Shown: in pieces, positions 1 to 10,131 of the stretch
Layout: each line of letters starts with the position of its first letter
Position numbering within the stretch: the first letter of the stretch is position 1
From: Opisthorchis felineus
Taxonomy: Eukaryota; Platyhelminthes; Trematoda; Opisthorchiida; Opisthorchiidae
Length of the DNA stretch: 64,000 nucleotides
Reading direction: 5' to 3'
NCBI GenBank assembly: GCA_004794785.1
Contig: SJOL01007233.1
Coordinates: 218,774-282,773 of the forward strand
Position numbers and translations under genes: made by a program
The notes under the pieces: model-generated
The model's database searches: none
The model's input: only the letters and a program-made list of their open reading frames with translations
What the model was told of the DNA's origin: nothing

Positions 1-1
1 C

Positions 2-297
2 CGGCTACGTTACTGGCTCGTGCGTCAGTACAACCGATGGTGGCCGTCTCCGGTTCATACGGATCGTCGACACAGTTACGTATCCCTCTGTCGGGCTGAT
101 TTCGCCTCTTTGGCTCAGTTGGCAAAACGTGTGATTGCTGCGATTTGGGATGCACATGGTCGTATATTTCACGCATACGAAGTCGTCGGAATGGATCGCT
201 TACCAGCCGCTGGACCCGCTTTTGTGGTGTACTATCACGGGACGTGTCCTTTTGATGCGTACTATCTACTCTCGCGATACTGCATTGAACATGATCG
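2..297 (+). CDS. TMEM68: TMEM68-like acyltransferase, first visible exon (5' partial)
   Basis: The frame is open from base 2, so the gene starts left of the window. It encodes 98 codons plus two bases of a split Arg codon, then a GTAAGA donor at 298. The segment WDAHGRIFHAYEVVGM followed by LPAAGPAFVVYYHG and PFDAYYLL matches the start of the TMEM68 acyltransferase domain, including the H-x5-D pair in HGTCPFD, the family's counterpart of the catalytic His/Asp of glycerolipid acyltransferases. Known TMEM68 proteins are ER membrane enzymes of about 320 residues linked to triacylglycerol synthesis. The membrane segments expected before this domain are not visible in full because the 5' part is missing. 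Joined exons in the window give about 281 residues, consistent with a nearly whole protein. Identification rests on pattern recognition of the domain, not on an alignment. Confidence 0.85.
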
Positions 298-1327
298 GTA
301 AGACTTCCTACACACGCTTGTTGAGTTACTATAGTTTACTCATCCCCACATAAGGAACCTTCTCATTCCTTAGGGCCGTTACTGTTGCCATTTCCTGAGT
401 TCTGTTTTAAACCAAACCAGCGTCGGGTCAGACCTTGATGGTCTTCTGAGCTTCGCTGAGAGAACCAGCTTGAGTAGACTCACCCGCTTGAACATTTGAC
501 GTAGTCTGGTTGCCTCGGAGGTCCCTGGGCATTTTTTGGTAATCTGGAATTAAAAGTATTTGTTGGAAGGTAAGTGATTTCTTCCAACAAACTGTCACAA
601 ATAAAAGATCAAGCCTATTTACTGAGCTCTTTGGCTGATGTCCCAAACAACTGTTTCACGTGATACTTTGCCAAGGCACCAGGATGCATCACACAAAAGA
701 TTTGCTTATTTGCTCTTTAGACTGGTTGGTTAGAGGCAACCTGCAAATACCGGATGTTGTTCGGTCGGTGATTATCGCCGGTTTGGAATCTGGAAATGGT
801 TCTCAACGAAAACGTTTCGGGTTTTTTAACATGTGGTACCCTTACGGATGATGAGCTTACGACGCAGGGTGCGCAGGCGCTTTCCTTCTTAAGGAAATCA
901 GTGGTACTAAGGTCAATCTATTTTTTGATGTATTTTATCGACATGTAGTTTTCAACCCGGTGTAGATTCCAATTTTAGACGCACTTCTACGGATCTATTC
1001 ATCTAAATGAGAGTCTGAACGCTGTGAATATCAAAGTTCTCAGAACGCCCTCCAGCTGGTACCTGCAGCGGTCATACAGGAATTCTTGATGAGATTTCTA
1101 ATATCTATTGGTGACGAGTTTCTGTTACTCAACGGTTCACTGGGCAATGTAACAACAGACCTCGTGTTGTAGTTCCACAGGCCTTTAGTCTGCCCATGAA
1201 TAACTAGAAACTGAAAACTCTATTCTCAGCGTTTCGGTGGAGCGTCTGTCTATTTAGGATTATTTATGATTGTCCACTGAATCATCCGTTTCCATTCTGA
1301 TGCATCCCTTTTTTATTCTACCCGTAG
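298..1327 (+). other. Intron 1 of the TMEM68-like gene
   Basis: It has a GTAAGA donor and a CCCGTAG acceptor and is 1030 bp long. I recognise no repeat or second gene in it. Confidence 0.75.
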
Positions 1328-1461
1328 CTTTCCCATAGCTGTGGTTGATCGTTTCTTGTTTCGTCTTCCGGGGATGAAATACGTTCTAGACTTGGTTGGT
1401 GCAATCGAAGGTACCGTGGAACAGTGTGCTGCGTATCTGAACCCATCAATGCGAGATGAAC
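1328..1461 (+). CDS. TMEM68: TMEM68-like gene, exon 2
   Basis: The exon lies between an acceptor ending GTAG and a GTAAGT donor. Its first base completes the split Arg codon (CG|C). It reads FPIAVVDRFLFRLPG, then MKYVLDLVGAIEGT and VEQCAAYLNPSMRDE. This corresponds to the TMEM68 region after the H-x5-D box (V-x-D-x-F-x-F-x-x-PG, then the segment leading to the next catalytic motif). The nearby alternative acceptor at 1338 puts a stop in frame, which fixes the start at 1328. It leaves one base to complete a codon in exon 3. Confidence 0.87.
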
Positions 1462-2829
1462 GTAAGTTGTGCAGTCATATTGTGTTGTGTATCCATCCGT
1501 GTACGTGCTCATTTGTATACCATCTACACTAGGTTCAATGGCCTGATATGCTGACTTACTTGGCTTTTCACATTGTGGTCAACTTCACTCGAAAGTTAAG
1601 TGCTAGGCACACATAACGGACAACGTTTGTCCTGGTTTTACTCTCGATCGATAATGCGATCCAAATTGTTTGTTTACCTGTCAACTGGAAGACACCTACA
1701 GCACAACAACCGTAAATGAATATTCTGTAGATGATCATCTTGAACTTGCCATGGCGATGTCGTTACCTCTACGTGTTATCGTTTTCAATCGATAGTCTGA
1801 CCTTCGTTGATCGTGGAAAGGTTCTGTGACGTTACCAATAACTAATATTGCCTTGTTCTCAACACAGATAGATTACTTTTAGTTTCGTTTCACAGCACAT
1901 GGTTTATTAATGGTCAGCGCAGACAGAAAAACCACAGCAACTACAGCCAGCTTGTTTAACCGTCTGTTCAACAGCAAAAAAGGATGGTTTGGCTGCAAGC
2001 GCACACGACAGGGAATTCTTAAGAAAACTTTCACGAATACTGTCAAAGCGGTATGTTGTCATTGTCTCTTTGCTACCACTGGCGAGCACAGTAGACTACT
2101 TTGGGGCCAAGTCATTCACTTTTGAATATAAGGGAGACCCTTTTGGGTGCTGAAGCTAATCAGTTTTACAACAAAACCTAATTTTAACAGACTGTGAAGC
2201 GTATGGAAGGCTTTACGAGGAATATTTCTAGGTTTCTGTCGATAGAGGGTTTGTAAATGCAATATCCTCGTCTTCACTTAATTATTACGGGTAAAAACCA
2301 AAATGCGAATAAGGTAATATGGAGCTGCTAGTACGTAGAGCAGTATTACAGAACACATTTGAATATTTGACATTTGCCTCGTTTTATTCTACGGATGCTC
2401 TTTTGCCCTATCCTTGTTTGTTTGAAAAGCTTTGGTGGCGGCTGTTTCGTTTCAACATCCATGAGACTTACACAAGGGTTGTATTTTATTTGTTTTGGTC
2501 TTATTTTACTGGCTGACATGAAAATGAATGATCGTATCTCACACAGTTACTCCGCTCTTCTATGCGGCGAGGAAAACTTTATAGAAAGGGTTGCTGGCTC
2601 ACGTTATCGATTTGCGTGGCGGCGAGCTCTGCCCACGCTTATACTTTATTTGAGTCCCCACATGTTTCCAGATATTTCTCATATTACGACATACTGGGTC
2701 CGATAGTACGCGGCGGCTTCGTTGGCCATTATCGTAGCCTTGTCTACTTTCATTATAGTAATAATAGGAACAATCGGTTAGCTGTGGCATCCTTTCGGTG
2801 CAACCTAGATGAAGCACGAGGCTTAAGAT

Positions 2830-2965
2830 ACTGACAAGTTGCACATGCCTCGAAAGGGCAGATTGAGAAGACAGAGTTGATTTCGAAACACGGACTTTCC
2901 GGTTAGTAGATTACTTCCTTTACCACCCGGCTATCTCGTCATGCTTTACGTGACATCACTTGCGC
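2830..2965 (-). repeat. Degenerate tRNA-derived SINE
   Basis: Read on the minus strand this has a tRNA-like internal promoter. An A-box-like AGATAGCCGGGTGGTAAAG is followed about 30 bases later by a B-box-like GTGTTTCGAAATC. A second copy with the same order lies at 5590-5730 on the same strand; both share CCGGTTAGTAG on the plus strand. It is too diverged for a functional tRNA: the acceptor stem does not form. Confidence 0.5.
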
Positions 2966-3839
2966 CTTCTGTTGTCTGTCGGTTTATCTAATACCTGTTC
3001 CAATCAGACCCCTCGTTTTACCGTCTTATTCTACCCGGTTGTCATCCCTCATCTCACCCACACCAAATTTCTTTCATCACATCCTCCGCATATGCAAACG
3101 TGCGTCGTGATTCTCTACCCTGTCCCTGCTCATTTATAAGACTGTGTTTTAGGTGTGAAGTGATGCTCAAGATATGGGACAAACACTACAAGTGAAGCCA
3201 ACCTCCTGGTCTATGCTTAGGAAACATAGAAGTTTCATCTGTCCCTCAATACGTTGCCCTACTGTCACTTTTCTCGGAAACAGGCGGCGAACGACACCAA
3301 ACCGAGGGATAATTTTCTTAATTTACTGTGTGAAGACTATCTCTCTTAGGGTCAGAGACAAGACAGTCGACTATTGTTTGGACAGTAGAAGTCATGAAGT
3401 CGCTGCCATTGAGCTCTGCTCGATGAAAATGTATGTTTCATCAACGCCGGAATCCTTCTGAAAATCGGGTAAACTTTCCTCTGCTTGCAGACACTTGGAG
3501 TTCATTAACTTCACTGCATACTTAGTGTGGTAGGATTTCTCTGGTTTTCCAGTTTTAAGGTTTTATCTATCATCTTTTAAGCTGGTACAGTTAACTACTC
3601 CAAAATAGACCTGTTTTAATCACTCTTAGTATGTCTACTCGATCATCATTTTGGGTACAATTGCCCTCCTCTAATCCAGCAATTTCCGAGCCCAATTTTC
3701 ATCTGCTCTTGATTGGACTTGCGTTTTCCAGTGTCGGTCACAAGTATAAGGTACTTGATGAACAGTTGCTCTCTGAGTGTTGGTTACCGCCTGGATGTAA
3801 CTCAGCTGGTGTGGGTCATCTGGTTGTTAAGCACCGGGA

Positions 3840-3860
3840 ATATATATATATATATATATA

Positions 3861-3901
<41 letters not shown>
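3840..3901. repeat. (TA)n microsatellite
   Basis: About 60 bp of alternating TA with one interruption (ATG) near 3861. It is self-complementary and can form cruciform or slipped structures; its length is likely polymorphic. Confidence 0.97.
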
Positions 3902-3902
<1 letters not shown>

Positions 3903-3969
3903 CCTAAATACATAGTCTGCTGCCATTCAGTGGGATCTCTTGTTAATCACATCTTCGAGAATCTTCTGC

Positions 3970-4030
3970 TATCATTCACCATTTGCCATAGTCATCATCG
4001 ACAGCGTGACATCAGTGTTCAACATAATCT
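3970..4030 (-). mobile_element. 3' tail fragment of an RTE-like LINE
   Basis: On the minus strand it reads GTTGAACACTGATGTCACGC followed by TGTCGATGATGAC. This matches the 3' ends of the LINE copies at 33285-33560 and 15780-15855, which finish in GAT repeats. Only the last few tens of bases are recognisable. Confidence 0.5.
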
Positions 4031-4035
4031 CCTAC

Positions 4036-4150
4036 TATGGTGACGAAGCGTTTACAGACTTAGAGCCAAGTTTGGCGAACAGTTCACCTGCCACTTGTTC
4101 AACAGCCAATCACCACACCTGAGCTATCAATATTTCGACATATTACCACT
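4036..4150 (+). repeat. Penelope-like terminal repeat fragment
   Basis: It contains GGTGACGAAGCGTTTACAG, then CCAAGTTTGGCGAACAG and GAGCTATCAATATTTCGACA. The same blocks occur, in the opposite orientation relative to the window, at 47930-48145, and in part at 62600-62710 next to a Penelope-like coding region. The fragment is probably a dispersed terminal repeat of that element. Confidence 0.55.
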
Positions 4151-4696
4151 GAGTATGGTACCAGTGGGCATACTGGGTTGACTATCTATTTTATGGAAGT
4201 GAAATTCCATAGAGAGCCGAAATCATGGGGAAAAGCAGTGGCATCAGGGGGATTTCTGCATCATGTTGCCGTTACTGCCAATAAGTGCATTTTTGAATCT
4301 GGGAAAAGTAAACCATCAAATCGATCAGGAAGACTTTTTGGCTCAGACGGGTGGTATTTGTGAACCGGCTGGCACTTTAGAGTATTTCGAAGTTTCGCAA
4401 TCCTTTCTAGTTGAGACTAACTTGATTCTCTTGAGAAAGGTCTTCGTATTTTTCATTTTGAGACATAGACTTTATCTCGGGGGTAAATTGTATCTGCCCG
4501 TCCAGTCTGCGGAGGCAATCTCCAACGCCTTTCCGTTATCCCCTGCACACCATTACCACGCTTTTGCGCTAGTTTCAACCCAAATTATCAGTAGGTTTTA
4601 AGTGTGTTTGACGAATCGGCCGTTTGAACCCTTTTTCTTTTTAAATGGCTCCCAACTCTCTACCAATTGGCTTGTGATTTCCACTTGATTTCAAAG

Positions 4697-4851
4697 GAAC
4701 TGCTATGCGATTGAACGATGACAATCCCAATGGCTGCGTTCTGCTTCTGGCTCCAGGTGGTGTCCGTGAAGCACTTTTTGCCGATGAGTCCTATTGCACA
4801 ATATGGGGCAAGCGAAATGGGTTTGCGAAAGTCGCCCTTCTAGCTAAGCAG
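4697..4851 (+). CDS. TMEM68: TMEM68-like gene, exon 3 (PGG motif)
   Basis: The acceptor TTTCAAAG precedes base 4697 and a GTATGT donor follows 4851. The first two bases complete an Arg codon begun in exon 2. The exon reads RTAMRLNDDNPNGCVLL, then LAPGGVREALFADESY and CTIWGKRNGFAKVALLAKQ. LAPGGVREAL is the glycerolipid-acyltransferase substrate-phosphate motif as seen in TMEM68, and WG-x-x-x-GFA-x-x-A is the conserved segment that follows it. The exon ends on a codon boundary. No frameshift or stop occurs in it. Confidence 0.9.
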
Positions 4852-5589
4852 GTATGTCGTGAGTGCTTTTATATATGTGCAAATGTATTAGCGAACTAGC
4901 CTTTTGCTGGTGATTCTGGTAGGTTCGTCAGTCTATCTGTTGGACTGTGTACAGGCTGCTACTTGTATCTGTGGGGTTCTGAGAACTACTTTACCTTCCA
5001 AACATCCTCACGGCTGAAACCTTTATAGTGAACTTTCTAGTCATCCGGTTTTAGGAAGCCCAGTTTAAGTGCTCGTTCAAAATTAGTCCTTTCTGCACGA
5101 TCTCCACCAAAAGTTGACTACTGGAGTATACTCAGTTGTCCAACTAAAAGTACCTTCTTCTGATTGCAAGTCTCTCCCTTGATGATATCTCTAGATGGGA
5201 AAACTTTGGACAGTAGTGGTCGTCGGATTGGAGCGCTACTGTGAATCAAAATACTCAGCTCACACGGAACTGCTGAGAGGTCACCGTTAGGGGAAAAATG
5301 AAAAGGGATCTTGTGCTAGTCATCTTCAAGGTTGGTCAACCTCACATCTAAATGATCTAACTGGTCCGGTAAGCTTGGCCACCACGACCGGCCAAAATGG
5401 ATGCCTCTGTGAGAACTTGTTTGTCAGAATGGACCTTTATCCTAGCATCGTATTCCATACAGCTAAGGATCTAAATAACGACTCCTCATCATCATCGACG
5501 GCAAAAACGGTGTTACAATAATGATAAATTTTTTTCAATAGGGCCCTTCAGTAGGGTCCCTTTTTGTCCATACCTACCGTGCATCTCAA

Positions 5590-5730
5590 AGGAGGCACAA
5601 AGATACTACCAGGCTGCCCAAGCTTAGACAGGAGCGGCCAGAGTTGGTTTCGTCCCACGGACCTCCCGGTTAGTAGTTTCGCGCCGCCAAGTTATCTCGA
5701 GCTCAGGGCGAGTGAAAAAGGAAAGGGGCA
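5590..5730 (-). repeat. Degenerate tRNA-derived SINE
   Basis: The minus strand reads CGAGATAACTTGGCGGCGCG (A-box region), then GGGAGGTCCGTGGGACGAAACC (B-box region, split here as GGGAGGTCCG and TGGGACGAAACC). It is homologous over about 100 bp to the copy at 2830-2965. The downstream part contains no coding capacity. Confidence 0.5.
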
Positions 5731-6212
5731 TAGCCTAACTCAAACACTCAGGGGGTCTACACCTTCGACTACTTACTCGTACTGTCCGGATAGAAAATGA
5801 CACCATCAATGTCAACGCCATATGTTGAAATAACTAGGCACAGGGAGGATGTACACTTTAATGCTAATTTAAGATGTTCTTGTTCCATTATGTGAGAATC
5901 TCTGATACGTCCGAATTGAATTTTCTGCACAAACTTTTGAACCACCTGGTCCGCATACCTCGATAAGTTTTTTACACACTCCAAAATCCAAAACAAAGTA
6001 TTTCACATTAGATTTTTCAGCGATACCAAAACTACTTGATGTGCCGCGCTCCGTGATACCGGATGTCAGCATCATCGTAGTCGTTGATAGCACATGTGTT
6101 CAACACAGATTGGAAGCTTTATTGTGAAGAAAAGAATAAGTTTGGATGGAGAAGAGACCCAGTGCTAGCCTACGACAATCATTCCGAGGCATCCACACTT
6201 CCAAACACTCAC

Positions 6213-7660
6213 TCAGACAATCTGAATAGAGACTGACAAGAACGCCATCGACATCGATTGGCAGCCATATCTTGCAGCTTCTCTAATCAGGCAAAAAGGG
6301 GAATCACGTGCACTCCATCCCCGAAGGCGAGTCACGCCGGCAGTACCCAGACTTTTCGTAATCATGTTCATACCTACATACCAGGTGAAAGTTGACCACT
6401 TGTCTCTGTTTGCGTCACTCTGAACTGAGCTCGGAAGACAGTGATCGGGAACGCACAATGCATGGAGAAAACACCGCAGATTCTAGTGTTGGATACATCA
6501 TTCGATTTAATTCCCTGTTGCACAACCAAACACTCGCTTTCTAATGGTCTCGTTGTGGATTCTCCGACACAAGCCTGCGCGACCTGTGGTTCTGTGACAA
6601 CGCTTATCGAAGACCTCAGGACGTCTCAGTTTGGTTGCTCGTAGGGGCTACGTATTACAACTTGATACACACCTCTTAAGATTCAGGGGTTTGCCATTTT
6701 GCCGACATGTGTGTCTCAAATTAGAAAACGCGACCTGAGCCTTACCGACTTGTGCATTGACCTCATCTGTCATTCTACAGTCCGGACTTACACAACTTCC
6801 AAGATTCGTAAAAGCATGATTTTAAACTTTAAAGCACATGCCAAAGCATGGCCTGCCTTTGGTCAGTTCATCGAAAGGTACCTGTACTTTTCGAAGACGG
6901 GAATTGTATCACTCGTATATTCCAGGTGGACAATGTTTTCATCAGCAGCTATTTGAACATCAGTGTTTTGAAGACCTTCCAGCGTTTATCTCATTATCCC
7001 GTCGATCGCAAAACTGAGTAGGAATGGGGAGGGACACCACTTTGCGTGCAGAAGCTTTAGGAGATCCCCCCCTATACGGTCACATGCCTGTAAGTCTGAG
7101 AATACGAAGGACTTATTGTATTCAAAAACTTCCTGGAAATTTTCTCAGCGAAGGTGTTAAAGAGAACAGACCGGTCACAGCAGAGTCAAGTGCACCTAGG
7201 AATTCCGGGAATGCCAAAACTGCTTGCACACGGCGTTTTTCTGGCGCCTAACTGAGTGTGATGGATTTATAAACGCAGCTAGAACGAAATCGTGCTGGCT
7301 ACTCTGTTGTCAATGCTTCGCAAGCCACCATAAGTCGACGAAGGACAAGTGACGCAAGAGTCTCGTTACCCAGTCATCTGGGACAGTCTTCTTTTCTCAA
7401 CTAGAAAACAGAGATAACAGACAAGCTCTTACTGATGACTTCACCCTCATCCCTGAACAATGTTGAGGGAAGATCATCCATACAAGGGGCTCGGTGGTGC
7501 TTGAGACAAGGCAAGCAGTCGTAAACTTCGGAGACCGTTGGGGTGATTTCAGGTTCACGGTCCTGGACTCCAGTGCAGTTCGGGATCCGTCTGAGTGTCA
7601 GCGGGTGGGTACGAGAATTTTTCAAAGTTTTCGACACAGCGGTTGAGACGTTCTTCAAGG
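6213..7660 (-). pseudogene. Reverse transcriptase part of the RTE-like LINE, degenerate
   Basis: Minus-strand fragments in several frames match fluke LINE reverse transcriptase. ITPTVSEVYDCLPCLKHHRA and DDLPSTLFRDEGEVISKSLS (7401-7570) are the segment before the finger domain. GMNMITKSLGTAGVTRLRGW and its continuation (6213-6400) are the C-terminal tail. Stops and frameshifts separate them and the catalytic YADD is not readable in one frame. Confidence 0.7.
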
Positions 7661-8279
7661 TAGTCGCGTCAATTTAATGTTCGATGGTTTAGCTCACGGA
7701 TAGTTGTCGGGGGCCGGTCGTACCTACAGCCTTGAACGTCACAACCAAGCTAATTGCACGTATCAACAGAACTATACTCCAGGGGTTGTTTCCTTCACTT
7801 CTTTGATTTTTTAGACTTCTGTGTTCATCAGGCTTAACGCTCAGCAAGCACGCTGAGTTTTGCAGGACGACTGATAATTCGACGTTTTGAAATATGTTCG
7901 GGTTCGATGAGAACCTTTCCCCAAGATTCCAGCAGCGCAGGTGTTCTGTGTTATATCTAGTGACTGAGTGCAGCTGGCAGTGCCGTGCCTCAGGAGGAAC
8001 TCGGCATCGTTCAAGAATGTGACGACCTTTTTCCAACGTGAATTGACTTTCGACGATTCTGATAATTTCGTCTAACTTCGGGATCTGCCAGGCTTTCGGT
8101 TGCTAAGCAACTTGTTCGCCGCTTACGTGGCCCTGAAAAGTGAAGAGCGAAGCGACTGCGGATGAGGGCGTGGTCGGAATCCGTACAAGTGGCAGTGGGT
8201 TATTGATCCACGTCATCGGTAGCTGATGGCGATTTGATTGATTTCAGTGGTTGATGAGCTATTGGGAAGCACTATGTAA

Positions 8280-9002
8280 CTAGACGATTTCGGTTAATCC
8301 GGAAGTTTGTACCGCATAAAAACAGTCTGACGTCGACATAGAGATCAAACAGTTGTTAACCGTTGTCCGTACATACCGAGTCCAGTCCAAACCGACCACC
8401 CAATGGGGTCTCAAACTTTTTAAGTCTTCCCATTTGTGGATCCAGCTATCCGACAACCACAACGATATATGAGTTTCTAGCCTGCCGAAACCGATCATTC
8501 AAGGCGTCATAAAAGGTGTTTTTGATGGTGTCTTAGTTGTAGTGGATTGGGGCGTAAGCAGACATAGATCCGTTTCCCTCGAATGAGATCCGCTCACAGA
8601 CGTTGCCAGACGAACCGCACAGAGGCGACTATCAACAGGCATCTGGTCAAGCGAGAACCATCTCGCTCTGTGACTTAGAACGATGTTGACCCCTGTACAG
8701 CCTGTTGCAGTGGCGTCTGGATCGCCAGAGGTGCACAGTCGGAAGCGAGTGGATAGTGATAGGAGAGCTAACCCAACGACTATGCTTGGATCCTGAATTC
8801 TCGTCCCCGCTGCGCAGCACACATCAATTTCAAACGAGTCTAGTGTGCGAACGAGGGTAGTCTGTTGTCTCTCTTGCTTCAGAGTGCGAACATTAAAAAC
8901 AGCCTGGTAAACCCGTCGTTGAGGCTTGAAGATTGATCTCGAGATGCCTGAGGTTGTTGGTACCCCCCTGACCTGCAGATGTCTCCACAAAAACAGGTGC
9001 AA
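8280..9002 (-). pseudogene. Endonuclease part of the RTE-like LINE, degenerate
   Basis: A frame from 9002 down to 8499 reads GVPTTSGISRSIFKPQRRVY, then FNVRTLKQERQQ and RTLDSFEIDVCC. This is the N-terminal AP-endonuclease region of fluke RTE-like elements: N-x-RTL, then the ID-x-x-x-x-ETRI region, here changed to AAGTRI, which loses the catalytic Glu. The continuation at 8280-8498 (GRFGLDSVCTDNG in an adjacent frame) shows frameshifts. Confidence 0.7.
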
Positions 9003-9364
9003 GACTAATGAAGGTTGTCAGTCCTACTAGATAGGCTTACAGGGAGAGTATTGTGGATGAGGTTGTAGGAGGGGGGAAAATACGTGAAGGTGAAAGAAGA
9101 GAGGCCTCACTAGTAGCCCGTTTTTGGTAACCCGTCCTGCTGTATATGACAAGTAAGGTAACCTGTCTGATCTCACCACGCGACGGCTGATGTGACATGA
9201 CAGTGTTTTTTTGGAATATTGAGATACTGCCAGGGCCTCCAGTACTAGACAGACGATTGGGTTCTTCAGCCAGGGCCTTTGGCTCAAAATCGTGATCACA
9301 CGGCAGAGATGTTTGGCGGCAAATTCCAGTACATTGCATTTTAAAAGAGCAAGTTGCCCTTCAT

Positions 9365-9500
9365 GTCCCAACTCCCAACCTGAAGGGACAGGAGATTGTG
9401 TTGGTCCTGGCCATAACCATTTACTAACCTGGTATGAGAGACTGTGCGAGTGTTACACGCCCCCCCCCCCTGATATCGCTTACTGGGTTACAGAGGGGCA
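9365..9500 (+). repeat. Dispersed repeat with A-box-like segment, copy 1
   Basis: It shares AGGAGA-TTGTGTT, CTAACCTGGTATGAGAGACTGTGC and TACTGGGTTACAG-like blocks with 15995-16110. The second copy has TAGCTCAGTGGG, a perfect RNA polymerase III A box, at the matching place. This suggests a SINE head, but no B box is visible in either copy. It contains a run of 12 C at about 9462. Confidence 0.4.
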
Positions 9501-9598
9501 AAAACCTTCGCATTGTCACAGTGGTACCACTGTTTTCTGTTCGAACTGAGTACAGTGGTTTTCGCCAAAAGAGCGTTATGACTGATGTAGCAGTCTAT

Positions 9599-9608
<10 letters not shown>

Positions 9609-9670
<62 letters not shown>
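9609..9670. repeat. Compound (CT)n(TA)n microsatellite
   Basis: About 28 bp of CT followed directly by about 34 bp of TA, located 160 bp upstream of exon 4 of the TMEM68-like gene. Confidence 0.97.
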
Positions 9671-9672
<2 letters not shown>

Positions 9673-9834
9673 CGAAGTGCGTACCCGTTCCAAACCTTAG
9701 TTCAGATATTCTGGGTAGAAATATATGTAATTGTCACAAATTTCATGAATTAATAGGTTAGTGCACGTGGTCTTGTTTGTTGTTTCATTGTACCCAAACC
9801 AGCACCTTTTCTATTCGAGATCTCTCACTTTTAG

Positions 9835-9898
9835 CCTATCTATCCAATGTTTACCGAGAATATCCGCGAAAGTATACGGGTGGTGCAAATGGGCAAAT
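9835..9898 (+). CDS. TMEM68: TMEM68-like gene, exon 4
   Basis: The acceptor TCTCACTTTTAG precedes the exon. It reads PIYPMFTENIRESIRVVQMGK plus one base (21 residues; core PMFTENIRES). This matches the TMEM68 segment P-I-x-PMFT-x-NIRE that follows the PGG exon. The GTAGGT donor at 9899 opens a 46-bp intron. Confidence 0.87.
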
Positions 9899-9944
9899 GT
9901 AGGTCCACTTTACTCATCGTAATTTCTACCTTCGGTTGGCACAG

Positions 9945-10020
9945 CTTGGTGGTGCAGACTTTATGAACGCACTCGACTGCCCTTTGCATTGTTCTATGGA
10001 TACTTCCCGGTAAAACTCAG
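9945..10020 (+). CDS. TMEM68: TMEM68-like gene, exon 5
   Basis: Its first two bases complete a Ser codon begun in exon 4 (T|CT). It reads WWCRLYERTRLPFALFYGY and FPVKL plus two bases, matching the TMEM68 block LYE-x-x-R-x-PF-x-x-x-YG-x-FPVKLR. It is bounded by 46-bp and 47-bp introns (9899-9944, 10021-10067), among the shortest seen in flatworm genes. The donor is GTAGGT. Confidence 0.88.
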
Positions 10021-10067
10021 GTAGGTGCACGTTTTCTGTTTCCCTCAAATACTCTGCCTCTATACAG

Positions 10068-10131
10068 AACATATATAGGTGAGCCTATCTATCCATTGGA
10101 GGGCGAAACTCCTGAAGAGTTAGCAGAGCGG
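10068..10131 (+). CDS. TMEM68: TMEM68-like gene, exon 6
   Basis: It completes Arg (AG|A) and reads TYIGEPIYPLEGETPEELAER, whose core TYIGEPI and PEELAER match the TMEM68 ending TYLGDPI...EELAEK. The acceptor is CTATACAG and the donor GTGAGT at 10132. If the donor were not used, translation would add Val-Ser and stop at TAA 10138-10140. Confidence 0.85.

Larger units (their letters stand above)
1462..4696 (+). other. Intron 2 of the TMEM68-like gene, with repeats
   Basis: The intron is 3.2 kb, with a GTAAGT donor and a TTTCAAAG acceptor. It contains a degenerate tRNA-derived SINE (about 2830-2965), a long TA tract (3840-3901), a LINE 3' tail (about 3970-4030) and a Penelope terminal fragment (about 4036-4150). 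I see no gene in 1462-2820, 2970-3830 or 4150-4690. Confidence 0.7.
6060..9010 (-). mobile_element. RTE-like non-LTR retrotransposon, nearly full length, dead
   Basis: An opposite-strand insertion in intron 3 runs 5' to 3' from about 9010 to 6060. It has endonuclease-region remains, then reverse-transcriptase remains, the C-terminal tail and a 3' end with GAT-type repeats (minus strand ACGACTACGATGATGC). At about 2.9 kb it is near the usual length of a single-ORF RTE element. The frame is broken in many places, so it cannot be autonomous. Related copies lie at 15780-17470, 33285-33560 and 51110-51935. The RTE assignment is by resemblance of domain order and 3' tail. A CR1-like origin is less likely. 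Confidence 0.75.
4852..9834 (+). other. Intron 3 of the TMEM68-like gene, with SINE and LINE
   Basis: The intron is almost 5 kb, with a GTATGT donor and a CACTTTTAG acceptor. It holds a SINE at 5590-5730, a nearly full-length dead LINE on the opposite strand at 6060-9010, a further repeat at 9365-9500 and a CT/TA microsatellite at 9609-9670. Nothing is recognised in 4852-5585 apart from simple hairpins. Confidence 0.7.
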
